Source of the DNA: an uncultured Lachnospiraceae bacterium | GTDB taxonomy: Bacteria; Bacillota_A; Clostridia; Lachnospirales; Lachnospiraceae | DNA: 11,640 bases | Assembly: GCA_947178085.1 (NCBI GenBank) | Contig: CAMWWS010000049.1 | Span: 1-11,640 of the forward strand | Reading direction: 5' to 3' | Shown: one piece after another, positions 1 through 6,656 of the stretch | Numbering within the stretch: the stretch's first letter is position 1 | Layout: each line of letters opens with the position of its first letter | Program-made: the position numbers and the translations under genes | The notes under the pieces: model-generated | The model's input: only the letters and a program-made list of their open reading frames with translations | Told to the model about the DNA's origin: nothing | The model's database searches: none

Positions 1-629
1 AATTTATACAAAAGAAGTCAAAAGTTATATTGAATCCTATCAGTGACAAGTTTATCGGGAATCCGATACCGTCTGAACGTGAAAAGGCTGTGGTTCATTC
101 GGGGAGACTTGTTGATTTTAAGAATCAGTTGATGCTTATTAGGGCATTTGAAAATGTACACAAAAAGCATCCGGATTATATCCTGAAAATTTTTGGACCG
201 GATTCCTTTGACGGCACTAAAGAGAAACTTGAGAAACTCATTGAGGAACTTCAGGCGCAGGACTATGTGAAGCTTATGGGAGGCAGTGCCCAGTTGGAAA
301 AGGATATGATAAATGGCGCTGTTGCCGCATTCTCTTCGGATTATGAGGGTATGCCGAATGCCATGTTGGAGGCGATGGCGCTTGGACTTCCTGTGGTAGC
401 TACAGATTGTCCGCCCGGTGGTCCGAGAATGGTTATAACACCGGAGCAGAATGGTCTACTGGTTCCTGTAAATGATGAAGTGGCGATGGCTGCTGCGATA
501 AACAGGTTGATTGAGGATAGAGAGTTGGCGCAAAAGCTGGGAAAAAATGCAGCCAAAATCAGAGAAATAGCAAGTGCGGATACAATTTTCGAGCAATGGA
601 AAAACTATGTCGAGGAGATATGCCGATAA
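1..629 (+). CDS. GT4-family glycosyltransferase, C-terminal part (5' truncated by window)
   Basis: This is the C-terminal part of a cytoplasmic GT-B fold, retaining (GT4) glycosyltransferase that would transfer a sugar from a nucleotide-sugar donor to a growing glycan. The frame is open to the left edge (first full codon at position 3), so the TTG at 30 is not a real start. Visible are the segment HSGRLVDFKNQ (opening of the donor-binding domain) and EGMPNAMLE, the E-x7-E signature with glutamate codons at 345-347 and 369-371, followed by TDCPPGGP. The C terminus ends normally. The next gene starts 24 bp downstream, so they are probably co-transcribed. The C-terminal half resembles the second GT4 protein at 2579-3688 (shared EGMPNA-LEAM and TDCP-GGP blocks), which suggests paralogy. 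The sugar and linkage cannot be told from sequence. Confidence 0.93.
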   Translation, partial: FIQKKSKVILNPISDKFIGNPIPSEREKAVVHSGRLVDFKNQLMLIRAFENVHKKHPDYILKIFGPDSFDGTKEKLEKLIEELQAQDYVKLMGGSAQLEKDMINGAVAAFSSDYEGMPNAMLEAMALGLPVVATDCPPGGPRMVITPEQNGLLVPVNDEVAMAAAINRLIEDRELAQKLGKNAAKIREIASADTIFEQWKNYVEEICR

Positions 630-637
630 AGGCATAT

Positions 638-645
638 GGAAGGAG
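638..645 (+). promoter_or_regulatory. Ribosome binding site that fixes the start of the first asnB-like gene
   Basis: GGAAGGAG lies 8 bp before the ATG at 654. The upstream in-frame ATG at 636 overlaps this motif and has no good site of its own. The ATG at 654 places Cys at residue 2, as the N-terminal-nucleophile glutaminase mechanism requires, so 654 is the start. Confidence 0.85.
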
Positions 646-653
646 CAGCAGAT

Positions 654-2534
654 ATGTGTGGCATATGTGGCTTTATCAGCAGAAATACAATAACAACAGA
701 TCAGCTTAGACAGATGAACGATACCATGTATCACAGAGGACCTGATGACCATGGTGAAGAAATATATCCCGCAAATGACGGATATACTGTGGGACTGGCG
801 CAGCGCAGATTATCAATTCTGGATTTATCGGAATTGGGACATCAGCCTATGCATACCAAAGATAAGAGAATTTCTGTAGTTTATAATGGTGAAATATATA
901 ATTTCAATGAAATAAAAGAGGAACTGCAGGATTATTCATTCTGTTCTTCATGTGATACTGAAGTAATAATAGCTGCTTACTTAAAGTGGGGAATCTCATG
1001 TGTGGATAAGTTCAACGGTATGTTTGCAATTGCGCTTTTTGACAGGGATTCACAGAATCTTTATCTTATCAGGGACAGAATCGGAAAGAAGCCGTTGTAT
1101 TATTGGCTGAATGATGGAAATCTGATTTTTGCTTCCGAATTAAAACCCATTATGGTATGCCCGGGAGTTGAAAGGAAAATCAGAACAGAGATTATTTCAC
1201 GATATTTGTATCACCAGTATATCAATGCACCTGACACAATCTTTGAAGATATCTATAAACTGGAACCCGGAATGATACTGCAATTCAATACGGGAAAGAT
1301 TAGCACATGGAAATACTGGGATGTCAAAAAGGTATACCATGAGCAGAGACGGGCTGAGGTATCTGATTACGCACAGGCTAAGGAAGAATTGAAAAAGCTG
1401 CTTAATCGTTCCGTAAAAATGAGGATGATTGCAGATGTTCCTCTTGGTACTTTTTTGAGCGGCGGATATGACTCGTCTATGATTACCGCGATTGCCCAGA
1501 GCCAGTCTGAACAACCTGTAAAGACATATTCCATAGGATTCAATGAAGGGAAATATAATGAAGCCAAATTTGCCAAGGAAGTGGCAAGGCATTTAGGGAC
1601 CAATCATACGGAGCTGTATATTAATGAAAAAGAGATGCTTGATTTGGTTGACAGCATTGCGAAGTATTATGATGAACCTTTTGCAGACAGCTCTCAGATT
1701 CCGACCATGCTGGTATCTGCACTGGCAAGGCAGGATGTTACGGTTGTACTTTCCGGTGACGGAGGGGATGAATTCTTCTGTGGTTATAATGCTTATGATA
1801 AGGTCGGACAGGCGCAGAAATTGGATATTTTGGGAGAATTGACATATCGTGCATGTAATCTGCCGGGGATTAAGAAGGCGGATATTTTACAAAAGATGCC
1901 TTTTAAAGTAAGAATAGTTGCAGCAAACAGAAATAAGGAAACCAAGACGCAGTTTGGTGCAAGCAGTTATCTTGAAACTTCAAATAATATGGTGAAGGGA
2001 GAAAAGCTTCCTATTCTTTATCAGGTAGAGAGCGGATATCAGGAAAAAAACTGGCAGGAGCGGAGAATGCTTTTGGATATGGACACATATTTACCGGGTG
2101 ATATTCTTTGCAAAGTAGACCGAGCCTCCATGAAATATTCATTGGAAGCGCGTTGTCCGATTCTGGATAAGGATGTGATGGAATATTCTTACAGACTGCC
2201 GCATTCGTTTAAGTATAACAGAGGTGTAAAGAAGAGAATTCTCAAAGACATAGCATATGACTATATTCCAAAGGAACTGCTGGACAGACCTAAGGTTGGC
2301 TTTGGCGTACCTTTGGACAAATGGCTCAGAGGTCCGTTAAAAGAACGGCTTATGGATATGGCATCACATGATTTTTTGGTTAAGCAGGAAATATTTGATG
2401 CAGATTTTATGTGTAAAATGCTTCAGACATATATGGAGCACGGTGACGCCGGACCGGCAACGGGAGCGAATTATTCCAAGCTGATGTGGTCATATTTTGT
2501 ATTCCAGCAGTGGTATGATTGTTATATGAAATAA
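654..2534 (+). CDS. asnB: AsnB-type glutamine-dependent amidotransferase (asparagine synthase-like), copy 1
   Basis: A 626-residue enzyme of the asparagine synthase (glutamine-hydrolysing) family. The N-terminal class II glutaminase domain (about 1-200) releases ammonia from glutamine; the C-terminal ATP-pyrophosphatase domain (about 225-600) adenylates a carboxylate and amidates it. Seen in the sequence: catalytic Cys2 exposed once Met1 is removed (MCGICGF), RRLSILDLS, YNGEIYN at 77-83, CDTEV, the PP-loop SGGYDS at 269-274, and SGDGGDE at 367-373. All key residues appear present. The Tyr in the PP-loop is less usual than the aliphatic residue typical of the family. It sits between two GT4 genes and a second AsnB-like gene follows, so the substrate may be a uronic acid or another carboxylate of a surface glycan, as proposed for WbpS/WbmI-type homologues in O-antigen loci; that is inference. 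Ordinary asparagine synthesis is the alternative. Confidence 0.93.
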   Translation: MCGICGFISRNTITTDQLRQMNDTMYHRGPDDHGEEIYPANDGYTVGLAQRRLSILDLSELGHQPMHTKDKRISVVYNGEIYNFNEIKEELQDYSFCSSCDTEVIIAAYLKWGISCVDKFNGMFAIALFDRDSQNLYLIRDRIGKKPLYYWLNDGNLIFASELKPIMVCPGVERKIRTEIISRYLYHQYINAPDTIFEDIYKLEPGMILQFNTGKISTWKYWDVKKVYHEQRRAEVSDYAQAKEELKKLLNRSVKMRMIADVPLGTFLSGGYDSSMITAIAQSQSEQPVKTYSIGFNEGKYNEAKFAKEVARHLGTNHTELYINEKEMLDLVDSIAKYYDEPFADSSQIPTMLVSALARQDVTVVLSGDGGDEFFCGYNAYDKVGQAQKLDILGELTYRACNLPGIKKADILQKMPFKVRIVAANRNKETKTQFGASSYLETSNNMVKGEKLPILYQVESGYQEKNWQERRMLLDMDTYLPGDILCKVDRASMKYSLEARCPILDKDVMEYSYRLPHSFKYNRGVKKRILKDIAYDYIPKELLDRPKVGFGVPLDKWLRGPLKERLMDMASHDFLVKQEIFDADFMCKMLQTYMEHGDAGPATGANYSKLMWSYFVFQQWYDCYMK

Positions 2535-2578
2535 AGTCATGGAAAAGTAGAGTTAATAAGCGGGATTAAGGCAAAGGT

Positions 2579-3688
2579 ATGGGAAAAAAGGTACTATTAT
2601 ATTGCAGCTCCTTAATAAAAGGCGGAACTGAGCGGGTAGTTGTAAATCTGGCAGAATTTTTGAATAGCCAGGGGATTGCAGTTACAATGGTTACGCAGCA
2701 TCAATTTGAAAATGAATATACACTTCCGGAAAGTATTCCCCGTATATTCAGTGAGATAACTGAAACAGAAAAGAAGAATGGAAGAATCGGAAATTTCTTC
2801 GCAAGATATAGGAAACTTCGCAGTATCTGGAAATCGCAAAGACCGGACTGTATTATTTCTTTTATCGGTAAAAATAATATTATGGCTGTGGGCGCGGCTC
2901 TCTTCACAGGGATTCCCGTGTTTGTGTCAGTTCGCGGCGAGCCAACGTGTGAATATTATTCTTTTGGACTGCGTTTTTTTGCAAAGACGCTATTTTATTT
3001 TGCATCGGGGGTTATTGTCCAGACGGAAGCGGCAAAGAATTTTTTTCCATCGTATATCCGCAAAAAAGCAATTATTCTGAAAAATCCACTAAATCCTTCT
3101 TTTATACGGACTCGTTTTGAAGGAAAAAGAGACGGAGGAATTGTTGCAGTAGGAAGGGTGGACAGCAATAAGAACCACGAAATGATTATTCGTGCATTTA
3201 GCAAAATTTCAGAAGAATTTCCATGTACTTCTCTTACTATCTATGGGGATGGAGAATGCAGGGAAAAATTGCAGAAACTGACAGAAAAGCTTGGGATTTC
3301 AGAACGGGTCAGCCTTCCCGGTCTGGTGACAGATGTTCCGGAAAAGATTTACCGCAGTAGTGTCTTCGTTCTTTCGTCTAACAGTGAAGGGATGCCAAAT
3401 GCTCTGCTGGAAGCCATGTGTCTTGGTATTCCTTGTATTTCCACTGATTGTCCATGCGGTGGTCCGGGGGAGCTGATTAAGGATGGAATAAACGGTTTTT
3501 TAATACCGGTAGGTGATGAGGAGGCGCTGGCTGACAGACTACGGACACTTTTGACGGATGAAGAGATGGCTGAGCGAATTGGGACGCAGGCGGCAAGGCT
3601 TTCAGAGATATACAATCCTGATTATGTCAATAACGAGTGGCTGGAATATTTGTTATCTGAAATGGGAGATAAATCATGTGTGGAATAG
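2579..3688 (+). CDS. GT4-family glycosyltransferase
   Basis: A complete 369-residue GT-B fold glycosyltransferase, of normal length for the family. The N-terminal domain opens with a beta strand and the glycine-rich KGGTERVV (14-21) typical of GT4 acceptor domains. The donor domain begins near VGRVDSNKNH (191-200) and carries the E-x7-E motif EGMPNALLE (Glu270 and Glu278) and TDCPCGGPGELI. No signal peptide is evident, so it should act on the cytoplasmic face of the membrane on a lipid-linked glycan. The start at 2579 has only a modest AAGG site (2568-2571) 7 bp upstream. It lies 44 bp after the first asnB-like gene, and its last 13 bp overlap the start of the second, so translational coupling to that gene is likely. 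Donor and acceptor are unknown. Confidence 0.94.
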   Translation: MGKKVLLYCSSLIKGGTERVVVNLAEFLNSQGIAVTMVTQHQFENEYTLPESIPRIFSEITETEKKNGRIGNFFARYRKLRSIWKSQRPDCIISFIGKNNIMAVGAALFTGIPVFVSVRGEPTCEYYSFGLRFFAKTLFYFASGVIVQTEAAKNFFPSYIRKKAIILKNPLNPSFIRTRFEGKRDGGIVAVGRVDSNKNHEMIIRAFSKISEEFPCTSLTIYGDGECREKLQKLTEKLGISERVSLPGLVTDVPEKIYRSSVFVLSSNSEGMPNALLEAMCLGIPCISTDCPCGGPGELIKDGINGFLIPVGDEEALADRLRTLLTDEEMAERIGTQAARLSEIYNPDYVNNEWLEYLLSEMGDKSCVE

Positions 3689-5574
3689 CGGGTATCTGCA
3701 ATTATGGAAACAAGCCAATTGAAAATATTAAGGCTATGAATAGCATGCTTATACGTAGAGGACCTGATGCAGGAAACTACTGGTTGAGTGAAAAAGACAG
3801 AGTAGTCTTTGGGCATAGAAGATTGTCAATTGTAGACTTGTCAGAGACAGGGGCACAGCCCATGCTCTCCGGCAGTGAGAGATATGTAATTGTATACAAT
3901 GGCGAAATATATAATATACCATATATAGAAGAAATGCTTAAGGATAAACTGAAATCACATGGAGAACAGCTCCACCTGCGTGGGACATCAGATACGGAAA
4001 TTTTATTAGAGGCTATAGAATGCTTTGGAATAAAGCAGACGCTTAAGCTTGTAAAAGGGATGTTTGCTTTTGCTGCATATGACAGGCAGGACAGGACTTT
4101 ATATCTTGCACGTGACAGAATGGGTGAGAAACCGCTGTATTATGGAAAAGTGGGAGACAGCTTTGTGTTCGCTTCGGATATTGCCGCTATTAAAGCGCTG
4201 GATGGCTTTCACAATGAGATAAATACAGATATATTGAATTTGTATTTTATGTATGGTTATATTCCGCAGCCATATTCTATCTACAAAGAGATATGGCAGC
4301 TAAAGCCCGGAGGAATTCTGGAGATTAAAGAACCTTTCACGGATTGGAGTAATGACAACTATTGGAATATATGCGAGGTTGCTAAGAATGGGCAGAAAAA
4401 TATGTTTGAAGGAACGGAGCAAGAGGCTGCGGACCGGTTGGAAAGCCTGCTCAGGGAATCCATAAGGGGACAGATGAGAGCGGATGTGCCGTTAGGCGCT
4501 TTTTTATCAGGCGGGATTGACAGTACGCTGGTTGTAAGTCTGATGCAGTCCATGAGTGATAAAAAAATACGCACTTTTACAGTAGGTTTCAATGAGGAAG
4601 GTTATAATGAAGCCAAATACGCTGGAGAAACGGCAAAGCATTTAGGAACAGAGCATACGGAGCTGTATGTGGAATTTAAGGATGTGATGGAAGTGCTTCC
4701 ATACATATCAGAAGCATATTCGGAGCCGTTTGCGGACAGCTCCCAGATTCCGACCATGTTGGTTAGCAAGCTTACAAAGGAGCATGTGACGGTTTCGCTA
4801 AGCGGCGATGCCGGAGATGAGTTGTTTTGCGGATATAATACTTATAAGGATATGGAACAGGGGCTGCGGATTGTAGAAGGAAAGGCGGATTTTCTGCCAC
4901 GAAGACTGCGAAAAGGGATAGGAAAAATCTGCGGTGTTCTTAGTAATGCTCATACGCCTCTGCTGTATAAGGTGTCGAATTGCTTTGAGATAGATTCGCC
5001 GGAGTCATTTTATCGTGCAATAGAAAAAACTGATTGCAGAATTCCTTATATTTCCAAAAACAGAACCATGCAATCATGCAGTAACAGTTTGTATACTGAC
5101 GGATTACTTGAGGATGGCAGACATAATCTGATGTTGATGGACATGCTGCAGTATCTGCCTGATGATATTCTTGTGAAAGTGGACAGGGCAGGTATGTTTT
5201 ATTCCCTAGAAAACAGAATCCCGTTACTCGACCGTGATGTAGTCGAATTTGCATGGACACTGCCTATTGAATATAAGTTTCAAGCGGGTGTAACCAAAAA
5301 ACCTTTGCGAAATATTCTGTACAAATACGTACCCCGGGAAATGATGGAGAGACCTAAGAAAGGATTCTCTATCCCAATAGACGAGTGGCTTGCCGCAGGT
5401 GAGATGCATGAATGGGCACAAAGCATTATGGCAGATGCAAGGAAAGCAGCAGGAGAAATTCTCAATCTGCATTATGTCGACAGCCTTTGGAAGGATTTTA
5501 TAGTAAACAAAAAGTGGAATCCTGTAATCTGGTATATACTGGTATTGGAGCAGTGGATGTTACAGAGATTTTGA
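3676..5574 (+). CDS. asnB: AsnB-type glutamine-dependent amidotransferase (asparagine synthase-like), copy 2
   Basis: A 632-residue paralogue of the protein at 654-2534 with the same two-domain plan. Cys2 (MCGIAGI) is the glutaminase nucleophile; RRLSIVDLS, YNGEIYN (74-80) and SDTEIL bind glutamine; the PP-loop SGGIDS (278-283) and SGDAGDE (376-382) form the ATP site. All appear intact, and the PP-loop is of the ordinary form. A GGGAG site (3664-3668) lies 7 bp before the ATG, inside the end of the preceding GT4 gene. The gene ends 15 bp inside the convergent gene on the other strand, leaving no room for a terminator. Sequence around the synthetase core is strongly shared with copy 1, but the regions between motifs differ. 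A role in amidating a carboxylated sugar, amino acid or lipid-linked intermediate of a surface glycan is inferred from neighbours; housekeeping asparagine synthesis cannot be excluded. Confidence 0.94.
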   Translation: MCGIAGICNYGNKPIENIKAMNSMLIRRGPDAGNYWLSEKDRVVFGHRRLSIVDLSETGAQPMLSGSERYVIVYNGEIYNIPYIEEMLKDKLKSHGEQLHLRGTSDTEILLEAIECFGIKQTLKLVKGMFAFAAYDRQDRTLYLARDRMGEKPLYYGKVGDSFVFASDIAAIKALDGFHNEINTDILNLYFMYGYIPQPYSIYKEIWQLKPGGILEIKEPFTDWSNDNYWNICEVAKNGQKNMFEGTEQEAADRLESLLRESIRGQMRADVPLGAFLSGGIDSTLVVSLMQSMSDKKIRTFTVGFNEEGYNEAKYAGETAKHLGTEHTELYVEFKDVMEVLPYISEAYSEPFADSSQIPTMLVSKLTKEHVTVSLSGDAGDELFCGYNTYKDMEQGLRIVEGKADFLPRRLRKGIGKICGVLSNAHTPLLYKVSNCFEIDSPESFYRAIEKTDCRIPYISKNRTMQSCSNSLYTDGLLEDGRHNLMLMDMLQYLPDDILVKVDRAGMFYSLENRIPLLDRDVVEFAWTLPIEYKFQAGVTKKPLRNILYKYVPREMMERPKKGFSIPIDEWLAAGEMHEWAQSIMADARKAAGEILNLHYVDSLWKDFIVNKKWNPVIWYILVLEQWMLQRF

Positions 5575-6486
5575 GTTGTCAATTTCTTCCTCCACAATAT
5601 ATTTGGGGCGTGATTTCACTTCTTCGAATATTTTGGAGATATAATATCCTATCATACCGACAGCCAACATAAGAATACTACCCGTAATTAGCTGCAAAAG
5701 GATTACTGTCGTAAATCCTTCAACGGAATTATTTTCGAAAAAACCTACTAAGGTTTGGACTGATAAAGCAATCGCAAAAATCAGATATATGATTCCGGCA
5801 AGAGTGACGAGCTGTAAAGGGGCGGAAGAGAAAGATGTAAGGTTATTTATTGCATATTTGATTAGTGAGAGTGCCGACCACTTTGAAACACCTTCTATCC
5901 GATCCTGTACATTATACTCTACACGAGTGGATTTAAATCCAACCCATGCAGATATAGCCCTGAAAAACATTTGTTTTTCAGGCATATTCAAGATAATGTC
6001 AACAACTTCCCTGTCGAGAAGTTTAAAATCGGATGTATTCTGCATATCAAAACCTGTAGCGCGGCTTATAATTCTGTAAAATGATTTGGCGAAAAATTTA
6101 TATAGAAAATTTTCATGCCCGCGGGAAAGTTTAATACCCTCGACAACTTTGTACCCTTGTTTCCAGAGTTCATACATCTCTATAATTTTTTCCGGGGGAT
6201 GTTGTAAATCGGCGTCAATTGTAACGCAGGCATCACCTTTGGCATATGCTAATCCGGCTATCATAGCGGATTCTTTGCCAAAATTTCTTGAAAAAGAGAT
6301 TGCTCTTATATGTTCATTATGTTTAGAAAGAGATTTAATCGTATCCCATGAGCAGTCTTTGGAACCGTCATTAACAAGCACTAATTCATATTCTATCTTC
6401 GAGGAATCCATGAGCTTTGTAATAACATCTATGCTGATTGAAATCATTTTTTCTTCGTTGTATACCGGTATGATAATTGATAACAT
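5560..6486 (-). CDS. GtrB/ArnC-like polyprenyl-phosphate glycosyltransferase (GT2, membrane anchored)
   Basis: A 308-residue GT2 enzyme of the dolichol-phosphate-mannose-synthase-like group. It would move a sugar from a nucleotide donor to undecaprenyl phosphate on the inner face of the membrane. In order: SIIIPVYNEE (3-12), VNDGSKD (38-44), SFSRNFGKESA (64-74), the metal- and donor-binding DADLQHPP (91-98), DFKLLDREVV (153-162), RIEGVSKWS (196-204), then two membrane helices at about 225-247 and 260-283 and a short basic-acidic tail. This is the usual length and topology of GtrB, CsbB and ArnC proteins. The start is supported by a GAGGG site (complement of 6494-6498) 7 bp upstream. It is divergent from the GtrA-fusion gene, matching the functional pairing of GtrB with GtrA. 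Which sugar is loaded (for example glucose, GlcNAc or Ara4N-like) cannot be read from sequence. Confidence 0.93.
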   Translation of the reverse strand: MLSIIIPVYNEEKMISISIDVITKLMDSSKIEYELVLVNDGSKDCSWDTIKSLSKHNEHIRAISFSRNFGKESAMIAGLAYAKGDACVTIDADLQHPPEKIIEMYELWKQGYKVVEGIKLSRGHENFLYKFFAKSFYRIISRATGFDMQNTSDFKLLDREVVDIILNMPEKQMFFRAISAWVGFKSTRVEYNVQDRIEGVSKWSALSLIKYAINNLTSFSSAPLQLVTLAGIIYLIFAIALSVQTLVGFFENNSVEGFTTVILLQLITGSILMLAVGMIGYYISKIFEEVKSRPKYIVEEEIDNSKSL

Positions 6487-6511
6487 TTATTAACCCTCAA
6501 ACTGTTGTAAT

Positions 6512-6567
6512 TATTATTTTTCTTTATCATATAACATATCTGTCCAATTTTCCACAGAAAAATAATA
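6512..6567. repeat. Perfect 12-bp inverted repeat in the divergent intergenic region
   Basis: TATTATTTTTCT at 6512-6523 is the exact reverse complement of AGAAAAATAATA at 6556-6567, with 32 bp between the arms. It lies wholly between the divergent gtrB-like and gtrA-like genes. It could be a regulator binding region or could form a hairpin in the leader of the minus-strand transcript. The arms are AT-only apart from one base pair, so chance is a real alternative. Confidence 0.5.
6526..6554 (-). promoter_or_regulatory. Possible sigma-A promoter for the gtrB-like gene
   Basis: Read on the minus strand, TGGAAA (6554-6549; 4 of 6 to TTGACA) and TATGAT (6531-6526; 5 of 6 to TATAAT) are 17 bp apart, about 40 bp upstream of the start codon. 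It falls in the loop of the 12-bp inverted repeat. The match is weak in AT-rich sequence, so the call is tentative. Confidence 0.35.
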
Positions 6568-6598
6568 TTTTCATTATTATTGCTTTTTGATTAAAAAG

Positions 6599-6627
6599 AT
6601 GACTGATAATAGAGTTTATGATATACT
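6599..6627 (+). promoter_or_regulatory. Probable extended -10 promoter for the gtrA-acyltransferase gene
   Basis: ATGACT (6599-6604, 4 of 6 to TTGACA) is followed after 17 bp by TATACT (6622-6627, 5 of 6), and TG at 6619-6620 makes it an extended -10 (TGATATACT). Transcription would start near 6634, downstream of the alternative ATG at 6618, which supports translation from 6657. Confidence 0.5.
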
Positions 6628-6656
6628 ATATTGCTATAGAGGAAAGGATAATCATC

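Noticed and set aside
636..653. Start of the first asnB-like gene at the upstream ATG (636)
   Set aside because: It would add six residues before the catalytic cysteine, and it lies just before and partly in the ribosome binding site of the ATG at 654.
5789..6493. Plus-strand open frames opposite the gtrB-like gene
   Set aside because: They mirror the codon pattern of the well-supported minus-strand gene and show no recognisable domain.
6583..6598. CTTTTT-GATT-AAAAAG hairpin as a terminator in the divergent region
   Set aside because: The stem is six pairs with only one G-C pair, and no transcript is expected to end there.
6618..6656. Start of the gtrA fusion gene at ATG 6618
   Set aside because: It overlaps the likely -10 element and lacks a good ribosome binding site. 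The ATG at 6657 has AGGAAAGG at proper spacing and gives the usual GtrA N terminus.
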